Source: JAGQSZ01 sp049647585
GTDB lineage: Bacteria; Actinomycetota; Acidimicrobiia; Acidimicrobiales; Microtrichaceae
Length of the DNA stretch: 64,000 bases
NCBI GenBank assembly: GCA_049647585.1
Contig: JBARXY010000041.1
Coordinates: 1-64,000 of the forward strand
Direction: 5' to 3'
Shown here: one piece after another, positions 1-9,162 of the stretch
How the letters are laid out: every line of letters starts with the position of its first letter
Position numbering within the stretch: the stretch's first letter is position 1
Position numbers and translations under genes: made by a program
The notes under the pieces: model-generated
What the model was told of the DNA's origin: nothing
What the model saw: only the letters and a program-made list of their open reading frames with translations
Database searches by the model: none

Positions 1-981
1 CGCTGGACCCGCGCCCGCGGGGGCCGCGTCCGCGCCCGCAGAGACCGCGCCCGCAGAGACCGCGCCCGCGGGGCGCTTCGACAGAACTATCCAGAGACCG
101 ATGACTGCGGTGACGGTTGCCGCAACACCGATAGCAGACCAGATCTTGGTCGCTCCGTTGGCGACTCCCGGGACCAGGAACCTGCCGATCGTCGCTGTCA
201 GATCGAATCCGTTGTCGATGAAACCCCGTGCCGACGTGTGACGCTCCCCGGTGAAGGTTTCGTCGATGTTGTAGTTGCGCAGCATCCACACCGCCGGAGC
301 AAGCACCGAGACCACGCCATAGAGGATGCCGTTTCGAACCCGTTCTACGAGCCTGCCCCGGGAGTCGAGAAGGATCCACAAGCCCCCGATTGCGATCAGG
401 ACAAGGCCCACGTAGCGGACTCCGAACGCAACCCAGACCAACATCGCAGCGATCACCAGGTCGCCGATGCTCCCCTTCTCCCAGAACCGGATGAGCAGAA
501 GCATCCATGCCATCACCACCAGCGCGAATGCCATATCGGTCATCAGGACGTGACCGAGACCGATCGTTGCTGGTCCGAGCGCCAGGACGATCGTTCCCAA
601 CAGAACGATCCGTTCGCTCGTGATGGCCTTGCGGAGCAGCTTGTTGCCCAGAAGCACCACTCCGACCGACACGATCGCGTTGAGCAGCACCGCCGCCCCG
701 ACCGTCCCCAGCGGCGTCAGACGTGAAACCAGTGCCATGAGCCCGGGCCAGATCGGCGGCCAGACGGTGACCGGGCGCTCCAGGAAATAGCCGTAGCCAT
801 CGCCCCGGGCGAGTGAATCGGCGATCGCCTGGTAGCCGACGCCGTCGTCTCCTATCGAGATTCCGCTGGCATTGGCGATCAGCACCGCGGCGAACGAAGC
901 AGCGGCCAGCACCCACACAATCCATCGTTGCTGCCGATCTGAGCTCGCTACCTCAGGATCCAACTCTGCTGCCAGATTCAC
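1..981 (-). CDS. Membrane glycosyltransferase, GT39/ArnT-like (3' end outside window)
   Basis: The reverse strand is open from a GTG at 981 to the window edge (327 codons), so the C-terminus is missing. The protein starts with a short polar N-terminus and a first membrane helix (about residues 18-36). A periplasmic loop rich in acidic and aromatic residues follows (GDDGVGYQAIADSLARG, then WPPIWPG), then alternating hydrophobic helices. That layout is typical of polyprenol-phosphate-sugar-dependent glycosyltransferases of the RgtA/ArnT/PMT superfamily, which move a sugar from a lipid carrier outside the membrane. A TTG at 1017, preceded by a GGGAGAG stretch, is a possible earlier start. The visible end becomes an Ala/Gly low-complexity segment made by a 15-bp tandem repeat. 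The sugar and acceptor cannot be read from the sequence. Confidence 0.7.
   Translation of the reverse strand, partial: MNLAAELDPEVASSDRQQRWIVWVLAAASFAAVLIANASGISIGDDGVGYQAIADSLARGDGYGYFLERPVTVWPPIWPGLMALVSRLTPLGTVGAAVLLNAIVSVGVVLLGNKLLRKAITSERIVLLGTIVLALGPATIGLGHVLMTDMAFALVVMAWMLLLIRFWEKGSIGDLVIAAMLVWVAFGVRYVGLVLIAIGGLWILLDSRGRLVERVRNGILYGVVSVLAPAVWMLRNYNIDETFTGERHTSARGFIDNGFDLTATIGRFLVPGVANGATKIWSAIGVAATVTAVIGLWIVLSKRPAGAVSAGAVSAGADAAPAGAGPA
31..69. repeat. 15-bp in-frame tandem repeat, about 2.6 copies
   Basis: The unit CGCGCCCGCAGAGAC occurs at 31-45 and 46-60 and is followed by a 9-base partial copy. It lies inside the partial glycosyltransferase gene and encodes a repeated Ala-Gly-Ala-Val-Ser pentapeptide. 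The copies are contiguous and in frame. Confidence 0.85.
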
Positions 982-1139
982 GGCGCAAGTGTCGACTCCG
1001 ACGGGTGTATTCCACAAGTCAGACGTCTCTCCCGATCGACGTCGGGGAGAAGGGGGCTTGGCTTGGCGCCCCAGAGGCCTGAAGTACAGGCGTTGTGACA
1101 GGAGTCGCCCCGAATGCTTGCATTTGTTAGCAAAACCCG

Positions 1140-1168
1140 TTGACTCAGCAAATCACGCTAACTATAGT
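1140..1168 (+). promoter_or_regulatory. Sigma70-type promoter for the small protein at 1236
   Basis: A -35 element TTGACT (1140-1145) is separated by exactly 17 bp from a -10 element TATAGT (1163-1168). Both are close to the housekeeping consensus and sit in a locally AT-rich patch. The predicted start near 1175 leaves a leader of about 60 nt before the ATG at 1236. A perfect palindrome overlaps the -10, so this looks like a strong promoter under repression. Confidence 0.7.
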
Positions 1169-1186
1169 TAGCAGAGTAGTTAGCAG
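1157..1186. promoter_or_regulatory. Palindromic operator plus direct repeats
   Basis: GCTAACTATAGTTAGC (1157-1172) is a perfect 16-bp palindrome covering the -10 box. Its right half is extended by TAGTTAGCAG (1165-1174), which recurs exactly at 1177-1186, 12 bp downstream. A further GTTAGC half-site lies upstream at 1126-1131. The geometry is that of a dimeric repressor site (TetR- or GntR-like) blocking the promoter. The regulator is not encoded next to it. Confidence 0.6.
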
Positions 1187-1235
1187 TACCGACCCGGCCG
1201 GAGCCCCCCGCCCTGCCACGAAAGAAGAGTGCAAG

Positions 1236-1553
1236 ATGTCAACAGTTCTGAATCGTGTCACTGAAGTGCAGGATCAGGTCATCTCGGCGATTACCAATGT
1301 CAACGAGCCCCTCACCAATGCAGTGAACGTGGCCGTCGCCTTCGTGGTCGACAAGGCCCCCCAGATTCCTGCGGTTCCCTTCGCGGACAAGCTGCCCACT
1401 CCGAAGGAACTGATCAACAACCAGGCCCGCTTCGCCTCGAAGTTGGTCACCACCAACAAGGCAGTGGCATTGAGCCTGGCAACCGCCGCTCAGCCCCTGA
1501 CCGACCAGATCCTCGACCGCAAGTCACCGGCGTCGCGCTCCAAGGCCGCCTGA
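1236..1553 (+). CDS. Small amphipathic helical protein, phasin-like
   Basis: A 105-residue protein with no signal peptide, starting at the ATG at 1236 behind AAAGAAGAG. An upstream in-frame codon at 1140 would place the promoter inside the gene and is rejected. The sequence reads as two amphipathic helices around a Pro-rich hinge (KAPQIPAVPFADKLPTPKE), with a basic Ser/Lys/Ala tail. The size, helix-hinge-helix form and basic tail resemble granule- or lipid-droplet-associated small proteins (phasins, HbhA-like) of actinobacteria, but no diagnostic motif proves this. It stands alone, with its own regulated promoter and a strong terminator, as expected for an abundant structural protein. Confidence 0.6.
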   Translation: MSTVLNRVTEVQDQVISAITNVNEPLTNAVNVAVAFVVDKAPQIPAVPFADKLPTPKELINNQARFASKLVTTNKAVALSLATAAQPLTDQILDRKSPASRSKAA

Positions 1554-1610
1554 GCGACTCCAACAGATTCGCATCGAGACCCAATCCCCCCCTTGGGTCG
1601 ATAGCGACAG

Positions 1611-1650
1611 AAACGGACGACCCTCCCCCGGGTCGTCCGTTTCACTTTTT
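1611..1650 (+). terminator. Rho-independent terminator
   Basis: A 13-bp perfect stem (AAACGGACGACCC at 1611-1623 with its complement at 1630-1642) encloses a six-base loop and is followed by a short T run at 1646-1650. It lies 57 bp after the small-protein stop. A weaker hairpin built on GACCC/GGGTC precedes it at 1578-1599. It also separates this gene from the convergent acyltransferase gene ending at 1770. Confidence 0.85.
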
Positions 1651-1769
1651 GGTCCGACTCACCGTTGCACCAGCTCTGGGATCTGCGGACCTACGCCGGG
1701 TCCCCTCCGGACCGACACCACTGGCACTGGTCGCAGGAACAGTCGCAACCCTGCAACCGCCGCCGTGCC

Positions 1770-2930
1770 CTAGTGCTGGAACCGCTTCTTCATTGCCAGC
1801 CCGGGGCTCTCGACGTACTTCCACGAGATCATGGCAACCCCCACCGTGGCCGCATAGGCGATTGGACCGGCGGCTATCACGGCCAGGCGGGTTCTGCCCG
1901 GCATGGCACCTGAGACGGCTCCGTGGACGACGAAGAACACGAGCATGTGCCAGATGTAGAGCCCATAGGAACGCTTCCCGAGCCAGACGAGGACCGGATG
2001 TGCCAACAGCCTGGCGATCAGTCGGTCAGGATTCCTGACCAGGTCCACCACCCAGAAGGCCAGGACCAGGACCGCCAGGTTGGCGAACCCGCTCACGAAT
2101 GGGCCGAAGTGCGGGAATCCTCCAAGGCAGAGTGCCATCACGAAGATGACCAGCGCGATGTCGCCCGAGAGCCTCGCCAGCCGCTGGGCTCGTTCGGTCA
2201 GCCGGATCGGCTCGATCCTGAACAACATCGCGGCCAGGCAACCGAGGACGATTGAATCGGGTCTCATGATCGAGATTCCGAACAGAAACGAACTGAGTGT
2301 GCGGGCACCGAGTTCGGGCTCGAGCGTCATTCTCAGTACTGGCCAGAGGATCACGAATCCGACCATGAACGTCAGCAGGATTCGTAGCCTGATGGCGCTC
2401 ATCGTCTTCATCACCCAGATGAACGCGATCGGCCAGACGAAATAGAACTGTTCCTCGACCGACAACGTCCAGAGCTGCACCAGCACCTGGCCGGTTACTC
2501 CGGTCCATGCGATGAAGAAGTTGTACGAGTACAACCCTGCGGCCAGGAACTCGTGGAACAGCCGCGTCCGATCGTCGCCGCCCAGGACGATGATGTAGAG
2601 GAGGAAGACGCCCAGCAGTGAGTAGAGCGCGGGAAACAGCCGGAACACCCGCCGTAGATAGAAGTCGCGCAGCGAATTGCTGCCCCGCTTCTGGCGCTCC
2701 TCGAAAAGCAGCGTGGTGATCAGGAAGCCTGACAGGACGAAGAACAGGTCGACCGCTACGGGAAAGCTCTGGATGTAGTAGCCGTATTCGCCGGCGAAAT
2801 GAAACACCATGATCAGCGAGACGCTGACCCCGCGGACTCCGTCCAAGGTCGGACTCCAGCCGAGTTTGCGCTCCGAGGGTGCCCCCAGCCGGTCGACCAG
2901 CGTCGACCCTTGCCCAACCGATTCCTTCAT
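1770..2930 (-). CDS. Membrane acyltransferase, acyltransferase-3 (OafA) family
   Basis: A 386-residue polytopic protein. The N-terminal cytoplasmic segment leads into the family signature (LDGVRGVSVSLIMVFHF, about residues 29-45) with the active-site His after the first helix. VDLFFVLSGFLIT and the Arg-rich loop FYLRRVFRLFPALY follow, then about eight more helices. Members transfer acetyl or other acyl groups to sugars of the cell envelope or to secreted metabolites. Its ATG at 2930 overlaps the stop of the upstream homologue by four bases, so the two are translationally coupled. The two proteins share architecture but differ clearly in sequence. The substrate is unknown. Confidence 0.85.
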   Translation of the reverse strand: MKESVGQGSTLVDRLGAPSERKLGWSPTLDGVRGVSVSLIMVFHFAGEYGYYIQSFPVAVDLFFVLSGFLITTLLFEERQKRGSNSLRDFYLRRVFRLFPALYSLLGVFLLYIIVLGGDDRTRLFHEFLAAGLYSYNFFIAWTGVTGQVLVQLWTLSVEEQFYFVWPIAFIWVMKTMSAIRLRILLTFMVGFVILWPVLRMTLEPELGARTLSSFLFGISIMRPDSIVLGCLAAMLFRIEPIRLTERAQRLARLSGDIALVIFVMALCLGGFPHFGPFVSGFANLAVLVLAFWVVDLVRNPDRLIARLLAHPVLVWLGKRSYGLYIWHMLVFFVVHGAVSGAMPGRTRLAVIAAGPIAYAATVGVAMISWKYVESPGLAMKKRFQH

Positions 2931-4195
2931 GACGACGGCTGCTCGGACATAGCGCTGCCGTCCTGGGGCCTGCGGTACTTGGTGTCCTTCAGTCGCAGGA
3001 ACGGCTTCTCGACGAACTTGAACGACAGCACGCCGGCACCGATCCCCATCAGACCGCCAATGAGCCCGAGGACGAGCCTTCTGACTCCGTACACGTCATG
3101 AATTGCGGGGTAGATGGGCAGCAGCGCAGGAATGTGCCACAGGTAGATCCCATAGGACCGGACCCCCAGCCACTGCATGTGTTTGTTGCTGAAGAGCTTG
3201 GCTACAAAGCCCTCTGGCCGCAGGTAAAGATCCAGGACGAAGGGGCCGATCATCAGCAGCGCCACTTGGTAGCCGACCCCACCGAACAGGTCGAAGAATC
3301 CTCGGCCGAAGAGCCTGAAATCGGGGAACCGGTTGCCAAATGCGGTGAACGTGAAGAACGTCATGAAGCCGACGAAACCCCACGTCCGTAGGCCCTTGCG
3401 CCACTTGTCGGTCAGCGGATTGGGCGCGCCCTTCTTCAGGATCGCGAGCAGGCAACCGAAGATGATCATGTCCGGTCTGACTGCGGCTATGCGGTAGATC
3501 GCTCCGGCGACCGTGGGGTGATCAAGATCGGCGTAGTCGACGGCGCCGACCGCGCTTCCCTTTGGACGCACTATGGCGATCTGGTTCTGCAGACCGAGTC
3601 GCAGTCCGATCATCAACACGATGAATGAGACACAACCGATGATCAGTGTGCGATCCGAGGCCTTACGCGCCTTCCCGAGGACGAGGACCAACAGGAACGG
3701 CCAGATGAAATAGAACTGTTCCTCGAGCGAAAGGCTCCAGGTATGTCCGATGACGCCGGTGACCTGGTTGGGGATGACCGCTGCGACCAGGTAATAGGAA
3801 TACGTGGCAGCGCCGACGATGTCTATCCACCATCTGCCCATGTCGACGTCCATATTGCGGGTCACCACGACGATATTGACGATCCCCAACATGGCGGTCA
3901 CGAGCAGGAGCATCGAGTACATCGCCGGGAAGAGCCGCAGGATTCGTCGCTCGTAGAATCGCCTGAGGCTGTTGGAGCCGGTACTTGCCCGCTCATCGAG
4001 CAGTAACGATGTGATCAGAAACCCGCTCGCCACGAAGAACCAGTCGATGACGATCACGGCACCGCCGAGGAATGAAACAACCTCGGAGTGGTAGAAGACG
4101 ACGATCAGGACGCCGAAGCCACGAAATCCGTCGAAAGCAGGGGTGTGACGGAGTTTGGGCCCTTCCAGCGTTATCAATCTGTCGGCATTCGCCAT
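2927..4195 (-). CDS. Membrane acyltransferase, acyltransferase-3 (OafA) family
   Basis: A 422-residue paralogue upstream of, and overlapping, the acyltransferase ending at 1770. It shows the family order: FDGFRGFGVLIVVFYHSE with the conserved His in the first helix, VIDWFFVASGFLITSLLLDE, FYERRILRLFPAMYS, WSLSLEEQFYFIWPFLL in the middle, and SYGIYLWHIP near the end. About ten membrane helices are expected, with the active site facing the cytoplasm and the product delivered outside. A GGGGGC stretch precedes the ATG at 4195. Being paired, the two may act on the same envelope glycan at different positions. That is inference. Confidence 0.85.
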   Translation of the reverse strand: MANADRLITLEGPKLRHTPAFDGFRGFGVLIVVFYHSEVVSFLGGAVIVIDWFFVASGFLITSLLLDERASTGSNSLRRFYERRILRLFPAMYSMLLLVTAMLGIVNIVVVTRNMDVDMGRWWIDIVGAATYSYYLVAAVIPNQVTGVIGHTWSLSLEEQFYFIWPFLLVLVLGKARKASDRTLIIGCVSFIVLMIGLRLGLQNQIAIVRPKGSAVGAVDYADLDHPTVAGAIYRIAAVRPDMIIFGCLLAILKKGAPNPLTDKWRKGLRTWGFVGFMTFFTFTAFGNRFPDFRLFGRGFFDLFGGVGYQVALLMIGPFVLDLYLRPEGFVAKLFSNKHMQWLGVRSYGIYLWHIPALLPIYPAIHDVYGVRRLVLGLIGGLMGIGAGVLSFKFVEKPFLRLKDTKYRRPQDGSAMSEQPSS

Positions 4196-4359
4196 TCTGA
4201 GCCCCCGCGGAAGACAATCGCCGCCGTGTCCTGTGTCGGCAACATATAGGCGCCTGTTGAGGCTGTCGATACGAGGAGCAGGGACGGCACCGAGGTGGCC
4301 TCAGCGCCCCCTGCCATGATCGGTCGGCCGGAACCTGTTGAACCCGGCGCCGTATGACC

Positions 4360-6423
4360 TCAGATGTCGAGTGACTCGCGATCGACCAGATCCGAGTTGT
4401 CGAGGATGTACTGGCGTCGTCGGGAAACGTCGTTGCCCATCAGGGTCTCGAAAAGATCGCCGGCGTTTACCAGGGCCTCGGCATCGGCCATCGTGATCCT
4501 CCTCAGGATGCGGGTTCCCGGGTCCAGACAGGTGGTCGCCAGTTCCTCGACGTCCATCTCGCCGAGACCCTTGAAGCGCACCCACTGCAGGTTCTCGGCC
4601 TTGCGGTTGCCCTTGGACAACTCGGCCGTGAGCTGGTCGCGGTGGTCGTCGGAGAACGCGTGGATGACCTTGTCGCCGACCTTGACCGTATACAGGGGCG
4701 GTTGGGCGGCAAACACCCGCCCGTCCTCTAGCAATGGGCGCATGTAGTGATAGATCAGCGTCAGCAACAGGCAACGAATGTGGCTGCCGTCCACATCCGC
4801 GTCACAGAGGATAATGATGCGCCCGTAACGGCTCTGCTCGAGGTTGAAGTCAGGCCCAGAGCCTGCCCCGACAGCGGTGAACAGCGCCTGGGCCTCGGCG
4901 TTGTCGATCACCTGTTTGAGCGTCGACTTGCCGGCGTTGACGACCTTGCCCCTCAGTGGAAGCACAGCCATGTATTCGGCATTGCGGCCGGCCTTTGCGG
5001 GACCGGCAGCCGAGTCGCCCTCGACGATCAGCAGCTCTGAGTTGATGCCGTGCCGGCGACAATCGGCCAGCTTGTCTGGCATGGACCCCGAATTGAGATT
5101 GGCGGCCTTGCGGCGCGCGTCGAGAGTCGCCTTGGTGGTGACGCGTGTGAGCACGGCTTGGGCGACCTTGTCGCGCAGGGCGGCGATGTGGGTCTTCTTG
5201 CCACCACCCTCGACCCAGTTGGTGAAGTTGTCACGGACCACTTCGTAGACGATCGACTGGATTGCTGGAGTGCCGAGCTCTTGTTTGGTCTGCCCCTTGA
5301 ACTGCGGTTCCGGGAAGGTGACCTTCAGTGCCGCGACCAGACCCTCTTGGACGTCGCCCTTCTCGGCGCGGTCCTTGCCCGACTTGGCCAGGCGGGCCAG
5401 CTTCTTGGTACCAGCGAGGAGGACATCGTTGCTGACCTTGGTCATCGCCCGTTCGAGCCCCGCGATGTGGGTGCCGCCCTCGGGGGTCGGGATCGTGTTG
5501 ACGAAACTGGTCACGACCGTCTCATAGCCCTTGACCCAACGCATCGCGATGTCAACCGTGCAGGTCCGTTCGACCAACGTCATCCGGCCGTCGACGGGAA
5601 TCTTCTCTTCGAACTTGCCGGTGCCGTGCAGGGTGATGACATCGGTAACCGTCTCACCGATCGAAAGCGTTTCGACCAGATCCGCCAGGCCACCCTTGGC
5701 CACGAACTCCTCGACGTCACGCGGGGTCGAACCTCGTTTGTCGATCAGGCGAACCTTGAGCCCCGGTACCAGGAAACAGACCTGTGAGCAGTGCCCGCGA
5801 ACCAGTTCATGCTCGACGGTCAGGCCCGGATCGAAGATGTCGAAGTCGGGCCAGAACCGGACCCGGGTGCCTGTGCGACGCGGTGGAATCTTCTTGACGA
5901 CTTCGAGGGTGGACCCGGGCTTGAACTTGCCCTTGTCATCGAAGCGGCCAGGTAGCTGATTCTCGAAACTGAGCCGATGGGTTGCGCCGTCGCGGTCCAC
6001 CTCGACGGTGAGCTTGGATGCCAGTGCGTTGACCACAGATGCGCCCACACCATGCAGACCGCCCGAGGACGAGTACGCGCCCTGGCCGAACTTGCCCCCA
6101 GCGTGGAGTTCGGTGAAGACGACCTCGAGGGCGGTCCGCTTGCCGTCCTTGCGGCCGATCGGTATGCCTCGACCGTTGTCCGATACCTCGACAGAACCGT
6201 CTCGGTGGAGGTGCACCTCGATCAGGTTGGCGAAACCGGCGGCGGCCTCGTCGACCGCGTTGTCGACCAGTTCCCAGATGAGATGGTGCAGACCTTCGGG
6301 GCCCGTTCCGCCGATGTACATGCCGGGACGTTTGCGCACCGCGTCGAGTCCCTTGAGCAGCTGGATGCTCTTGGCGTCGTAGGTGTGGGCTGTGCGGTTG
6401 GAGGGGGATTCAGTGGACGACAT
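4360..6423 (-). CDS. parE: Type IIA DNA topoisomerase subunit B (topoisomerase IV/ParE type)
   Basis: An ATPase/TOPRIM subunit of 687 residues. The GHKL ATPase motifs ELVDNAVDEA and DNGRGIP are followed by GGLHGVGASVVNAL. The TOPRIM domain contains EGDSA (near residue 467), PLRGKVVNAGKST and DADVDGSHI (near residue 540), whose acidic residues bind the catalytic magnesium. It pairs with the A subunit encoded upstream on the same strand, 193 bp away. It is not linked to dnaN/recF, as actinobacterial gyrB usually is, so I favour a second decatenating enzyme over gyrase. That assignment is inference. The ATG at 6423 is preferred to a TTG five codons upstream. Confidence 0.85.
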   Translation of the reverse strand: MSSTESPSNRTAHTYDAKSIQLLKGLDAVRKRPGMYIGGTGPEGLHHLIWELVDNAVDEAAAGFANLIEVHLHRDGSVEVSDNGRGIPIGRKDGKRTALEVVFTELHAGGKFGQGAYSSSGGLHGVGASVVNALASKLTVEVDRDGATHRLSFENQLPGRFDDKGKFKPGSTLEVVKKIPPRRTGTRVRFWPDFDIFDPGLTVEHELVRGHCSQVCFLVPGLKVRLIDKRGSTPRDVEEFVAKGGLADLVETLSIGETVTDVITLHGTGKFEEKIPVDGRMTLVERTCTVDIAMRWVKGYETVVTSFVNTIPTPEGGTHIAGLERAMTKVSNDVLLAGTKKLARLAKSGKDRAEKGDVQEGLVAALKVTFPEPQFKGQTKQELGTPAIQSIVYEVVRDNFTNWVEGGGKKTHIAALRDKVAQAVLTRVTTKATLDARRKAANLNSGSMPDKLADCRRHGINSELLIVEGDSAAGPAKAGRNAEYMAVLPLRGKVVNAGKSTLKQVIDNAEAQALFTAVGAGSGPDFNLEQSRYGRIIILCDADVDGSHIRCLLLTLIYHYMRPLLEDGRVFAAQPPLYTVKVGDKVIHAFSDDHRDQLTAELSKGNRKAENLQWVRFKGLGEMDVEELATTCLDPGTRILRRITMADAEALVNAGDLFETLMGNDVSRRRQYILDNSDLVDRESLDI

Positions 6424-6616
6424 GGCCTGACAAGTCAATCACGACCCAGGGACAGCAACAGTGAACCAGGTGTGACTCTCGCTCCGATCCGCGTCCGCCG
6501 CGTCCGCCGCCTCAACGCGACGCGCCCACGACGCCCTCCCCTCGTACTGGCTGTCGCTCGTGCACCTACAGACCGTTGAACGACAGCCAGTTCAGCGAGA
6601 GGAATGCAGACAGCTC

Positions 6617-9055
6617 TCACCAGCGGCCGAACCCGATGGCCAGCAGGCGACGACGGGTCGACTTCGATATCAGGTCGCGACCGGTGTGCTGGATGGTCAG
6701 CGGTTGAGGTGCCGGATCGGGCTTGGATGGCGCATCCTCGGTCCCGACCACCAACAGCACGCCGTCCTCGGCTCCCACCCAGGCCCATTCGAGCTTCTTC
6801 TCGTTACGGAATTTGGTGATCCGCACACCGGACGTGGCCCGACCCTTGGTGGGAACCTCGCTCGCATCGGTGACCTTGGCGGTCTGGGCGTCGGTGACGG
6901 TCAGGATTACCGAATCACCGATGATCGCTCCCGCTCCGACCACGGTCGCACCGTCCGACAACTTCATGCCGGTCACTCCCCCGGCGTTGCGGCCCTGCAC
7001 CGAGACCGACGCAGCCTCGCAGCGCATCACCTGCGCGTTCGAGGCGACTGCTGCGATGTCGTGGCCGTCAGGTGCCGCGAAGGCTGCAACGACCGTGTCG
7101 CCGGGCTTCAACTTGATGATGTGCTTGCCGGCCGGAGTCGAAACGACTTCGGCGATGTCGAGCCGCTTCATGACCCCCGTGCCGGTCACCAACATGAGCG
7201 GCGGCGGAACCTCGGCACCCGGAGGCGGCGCCGAAACGAGTGTCCTAACCGATTCGCCCTTGTCGAGCGCGAAAAGTTCGCTGAGAGCCGAGCCGCGGCT
7301 GCGGCCGGTGACCTCGCCGATGTCGGACACTCGACACGGGAAGCAGCGACCGCGACTGGTGACCGCCCAGATGCTGGCGTGGGTGGTGGTGGCCACGCGC
7401 TGCAACAGCACGTCATGTCGTGCGAACGTCGCCGGCTTCGGCCCTTCGATCGGCTCCCTGCCGATCATCCCCGAATGCGACACCGCGACGACACACGGTT
7501 CGTCGACGCTGTTGGCGGCGACCTCGGCTGCGACGTCCTCCATCGTGACGTCATCGATCTGGTCCGGCGACACGATCACCGAACGGCGGGGAGTGACGAA
7601 CTGCTCTACCAGCGACTCGAGCTCCTTCAGCACGATCGTCCGCTGACGTTGTTCGGAGCCGAGGATTTTCTCGTAGTCATCGATGTCCTTGCGCAGTTCG
7701 TCGGCCTCTGCCTGCAGCTCCAGCTTGGCGAGTGCAGTGAGGCGTCGGAGTTGCATGTCGAGGATATGGACCGCCTGGACATCGCTCAGATTCAACTCCT
7801 CGATCAGTCGTGCTCGGGCCTCGGCAACGTCGTGGGAGGACCGGATGATCGACACGACCAGGTCGATGGCGTCGAGGGCGATCAGCAGCCCCTCGAGCAG
7901 GTGGAGCCTGCGGCGAGCCTTCTCGAGTCGATAGGCGGTCCGGCGCCGTACCACGTCCAGCCGGTGCTCCACGTAGTAGTTGCACAGGTCATACAGCCCG
8001 ACTGTGGTCGGCTGTCCGTCGACCAGGACCACGTTGTTGACCCCGAAGGTCTCTTCCAGCGGCGTCTGACGGAACAGGTCGGTCAGCACCGCGGCAGCGT
8101 TGGCGCCGGGGCGGAGCTCGATCTCGAGGCGCAGTCCCGTCCTGCGGTCCGAGAGATCCTTGATGTCGGAAACCATCGGCGCCTTCTCGGCGCGCATCAG
8201 TTCACGCACCTTGGCGACGACCCGCTCGGGCCCCACCAGATAGGGAAGCTCGGTGACGACGATCCCCTTGCGAGCCCGGGTCAGGTTGACGATCTCGACC
8301 TTTGCCCTGATACGGAAGCTGCCCCGCCCGGTCGCATACGCCTCGGCGATGCTGTCGTCGATTATCACTCCGCCGGACGGAAAATCCGGTCCCGGAAGGA
8401 CGGCCATTAGTTCTTCGACCGTTGGCTTCGGGCGCCGCTTGGTCATCACCAGGCGGATCGCTTCGAGGACCTCGCCCAGGTTGTGTCCGGGCATGTTGGT
8501 CGCCATTCCGACCGCGATCCCCGAGGTGCCGTTGACCAGCAGATTGGGTAGCGTCGCGGGTAGGCAGAGGGGCTCTTCGTTCTCACCGTCGAAGGTGGCG
8601 CGCATGTCGACGGTGTCCTCGTCGATCTCGCCGAGCATCGCCATTGCGGCGGGAGTGAGACGGCACTCGGTATAGCGATGGGCGGCCGGAGGATCGTCGA
8701 GACTGCCGAAGTTGCCGTGCGGGTCGATGAGAGTGACATTGCGGCTGAAGTCCTGGCCCATCTTGGTCAGGGCGTCGTAGATCGATGTGTCGCCGTGGGG
8801 ATGGTATTTGCCCATCGTGTCTCCGACGACGCCGGCGCACTTGCGATGGGGACGATCGGGTCGGAGCCCGTTGTTGTTCATCGAGTGCAGGATCCGGCGC
8901 TGCACCGGCTTGAGCCCGTCCCGGACATCCGGGATGGCTCGGGAGGTAATGACCGAGAGTGAATAGGCGAGATAGGACTGTTCCATCTCTTCGGCGACAG
9001 GGATCTCGATGATGTCCCGGGCGTAGTCGTCGAAAAGTTCTTCCTGGCGTGGCAT
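6617..9055 (-). CDS. parC: Type IIA DNA topoisomerase subunit A (topoisomerase IV/ParC type)
   Basis: The breakage-reunion subunit, 812 residues from the ATG at 9055. That start has GGAAG at a better distance than the in-frame ATG at 9064. The N-terminal winged-helix region carries GKYHPHGDTSIYDALTKMGQ and the catalytic Tyr128 in AAHRYTECR. A coiled-coil gate follows (residues about 360-450), then a C-terminal beta-pinwheel domain. The quinolone-determining region has Thr90 where many species have Ser or Ala, and retains Asp94. No clear GyrA box (QRRGGKG-like) is visible in the C-terminal domain, which supports ParC over GyrA. It is transcribed before parE, probably as one unit. Confidence 0.85.
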   Translation of the reverse strand: MPRQEELFDDYARDIIEIPVAEEMEQSYLAYSLSVITSRAIPDVRDGLKPVQRRILHSMNNNGLRPDRPHRKCAGVVGDTMGKYHPHGDTSIYDALTKMGQDFSRNVTLIDPHGNFGSLDDPPAAHRYTECRLTPAAMAMLGEIDEDTVDMRATFDGENEEPLCLPATLPNLLVNGTSGIAVGMATNMPGHNLGEVLEAIRLVMTKRRPKPTVEELMAVLPGPDFPSGGVIIDDSIAEAYATGRGSFRIRAKVEIVNLTRARKGIVVTELPYLVGPERVVAKVRELMRAEKAPMVSDIKDLSDRRTGLRLEIELRPGANAAAVLTDLFRQTPLEETFGVNNVVLVDGQPTTVGLYDLCNYYVEHRLDVVRRRTAYRLEKARRRLHLLEGLLIALDAIDLVVSIIRSSHDVAEARARLIEELNLSDVQAVHILDMQLRRLTALAKLELQAEADELRKDIDDYEKILGSEQRQRTIVLKELESLVEQFVTPRRSVIVSPDQIDDVTMEDVAAEVAANSVDEPCVVAVSHSGMIGREPIEGPKPATFARHDVLLQRVATTTHASIWAVTSRGRCFPCRVSDIGEVTGRSRGSALSELFALDKGESVRTLVSAPPPGAEVPPPLMLVTGTGVMKRLDIAEVVSTPAGKHIIKLKPGDTVVAAFAAPDGHDIAAVASNAQVMRCEAASVSVQGRNAGGVTGMKLSDGATVVGAGAIIGDSVILTVTDAQTAKVTDASEVPTKGRATSGVRITKFRNEKKLEWAWVGAEDGVLLVVGTEDAPSKPDPAPQPLTIQHTGRDLISKSTRRRLLAIGFGRW

Positions 9056-9162
9056 GGTGCCCATTCTTCCAGCGGACAGCGACAGTGACTGTCACCCACG
9101 CCCAAAGCCCGATCTCTTTCTCGGGCGGCGGCGCGGGTCTGAACCCGAATGACCACGGATAG

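Noticed and set aside
6560..8410. Long open frame of about 616 codons on the plus strand
   Set aside because: It lies wholly antisense to the conserved parC gene, has a low-complexity Arg/Asp/His composition and no recognisable domain. It is a by-product of high GC content.
9081..9093. GACAGTGACTGTC palindrome, similar to the operators near 54914
   Set aside because: The half-sites are alike but the spacer is one base instead of four, so the same dimer is unlikely to bind both. It also lies close to the parC start rather than near a lipid gene.
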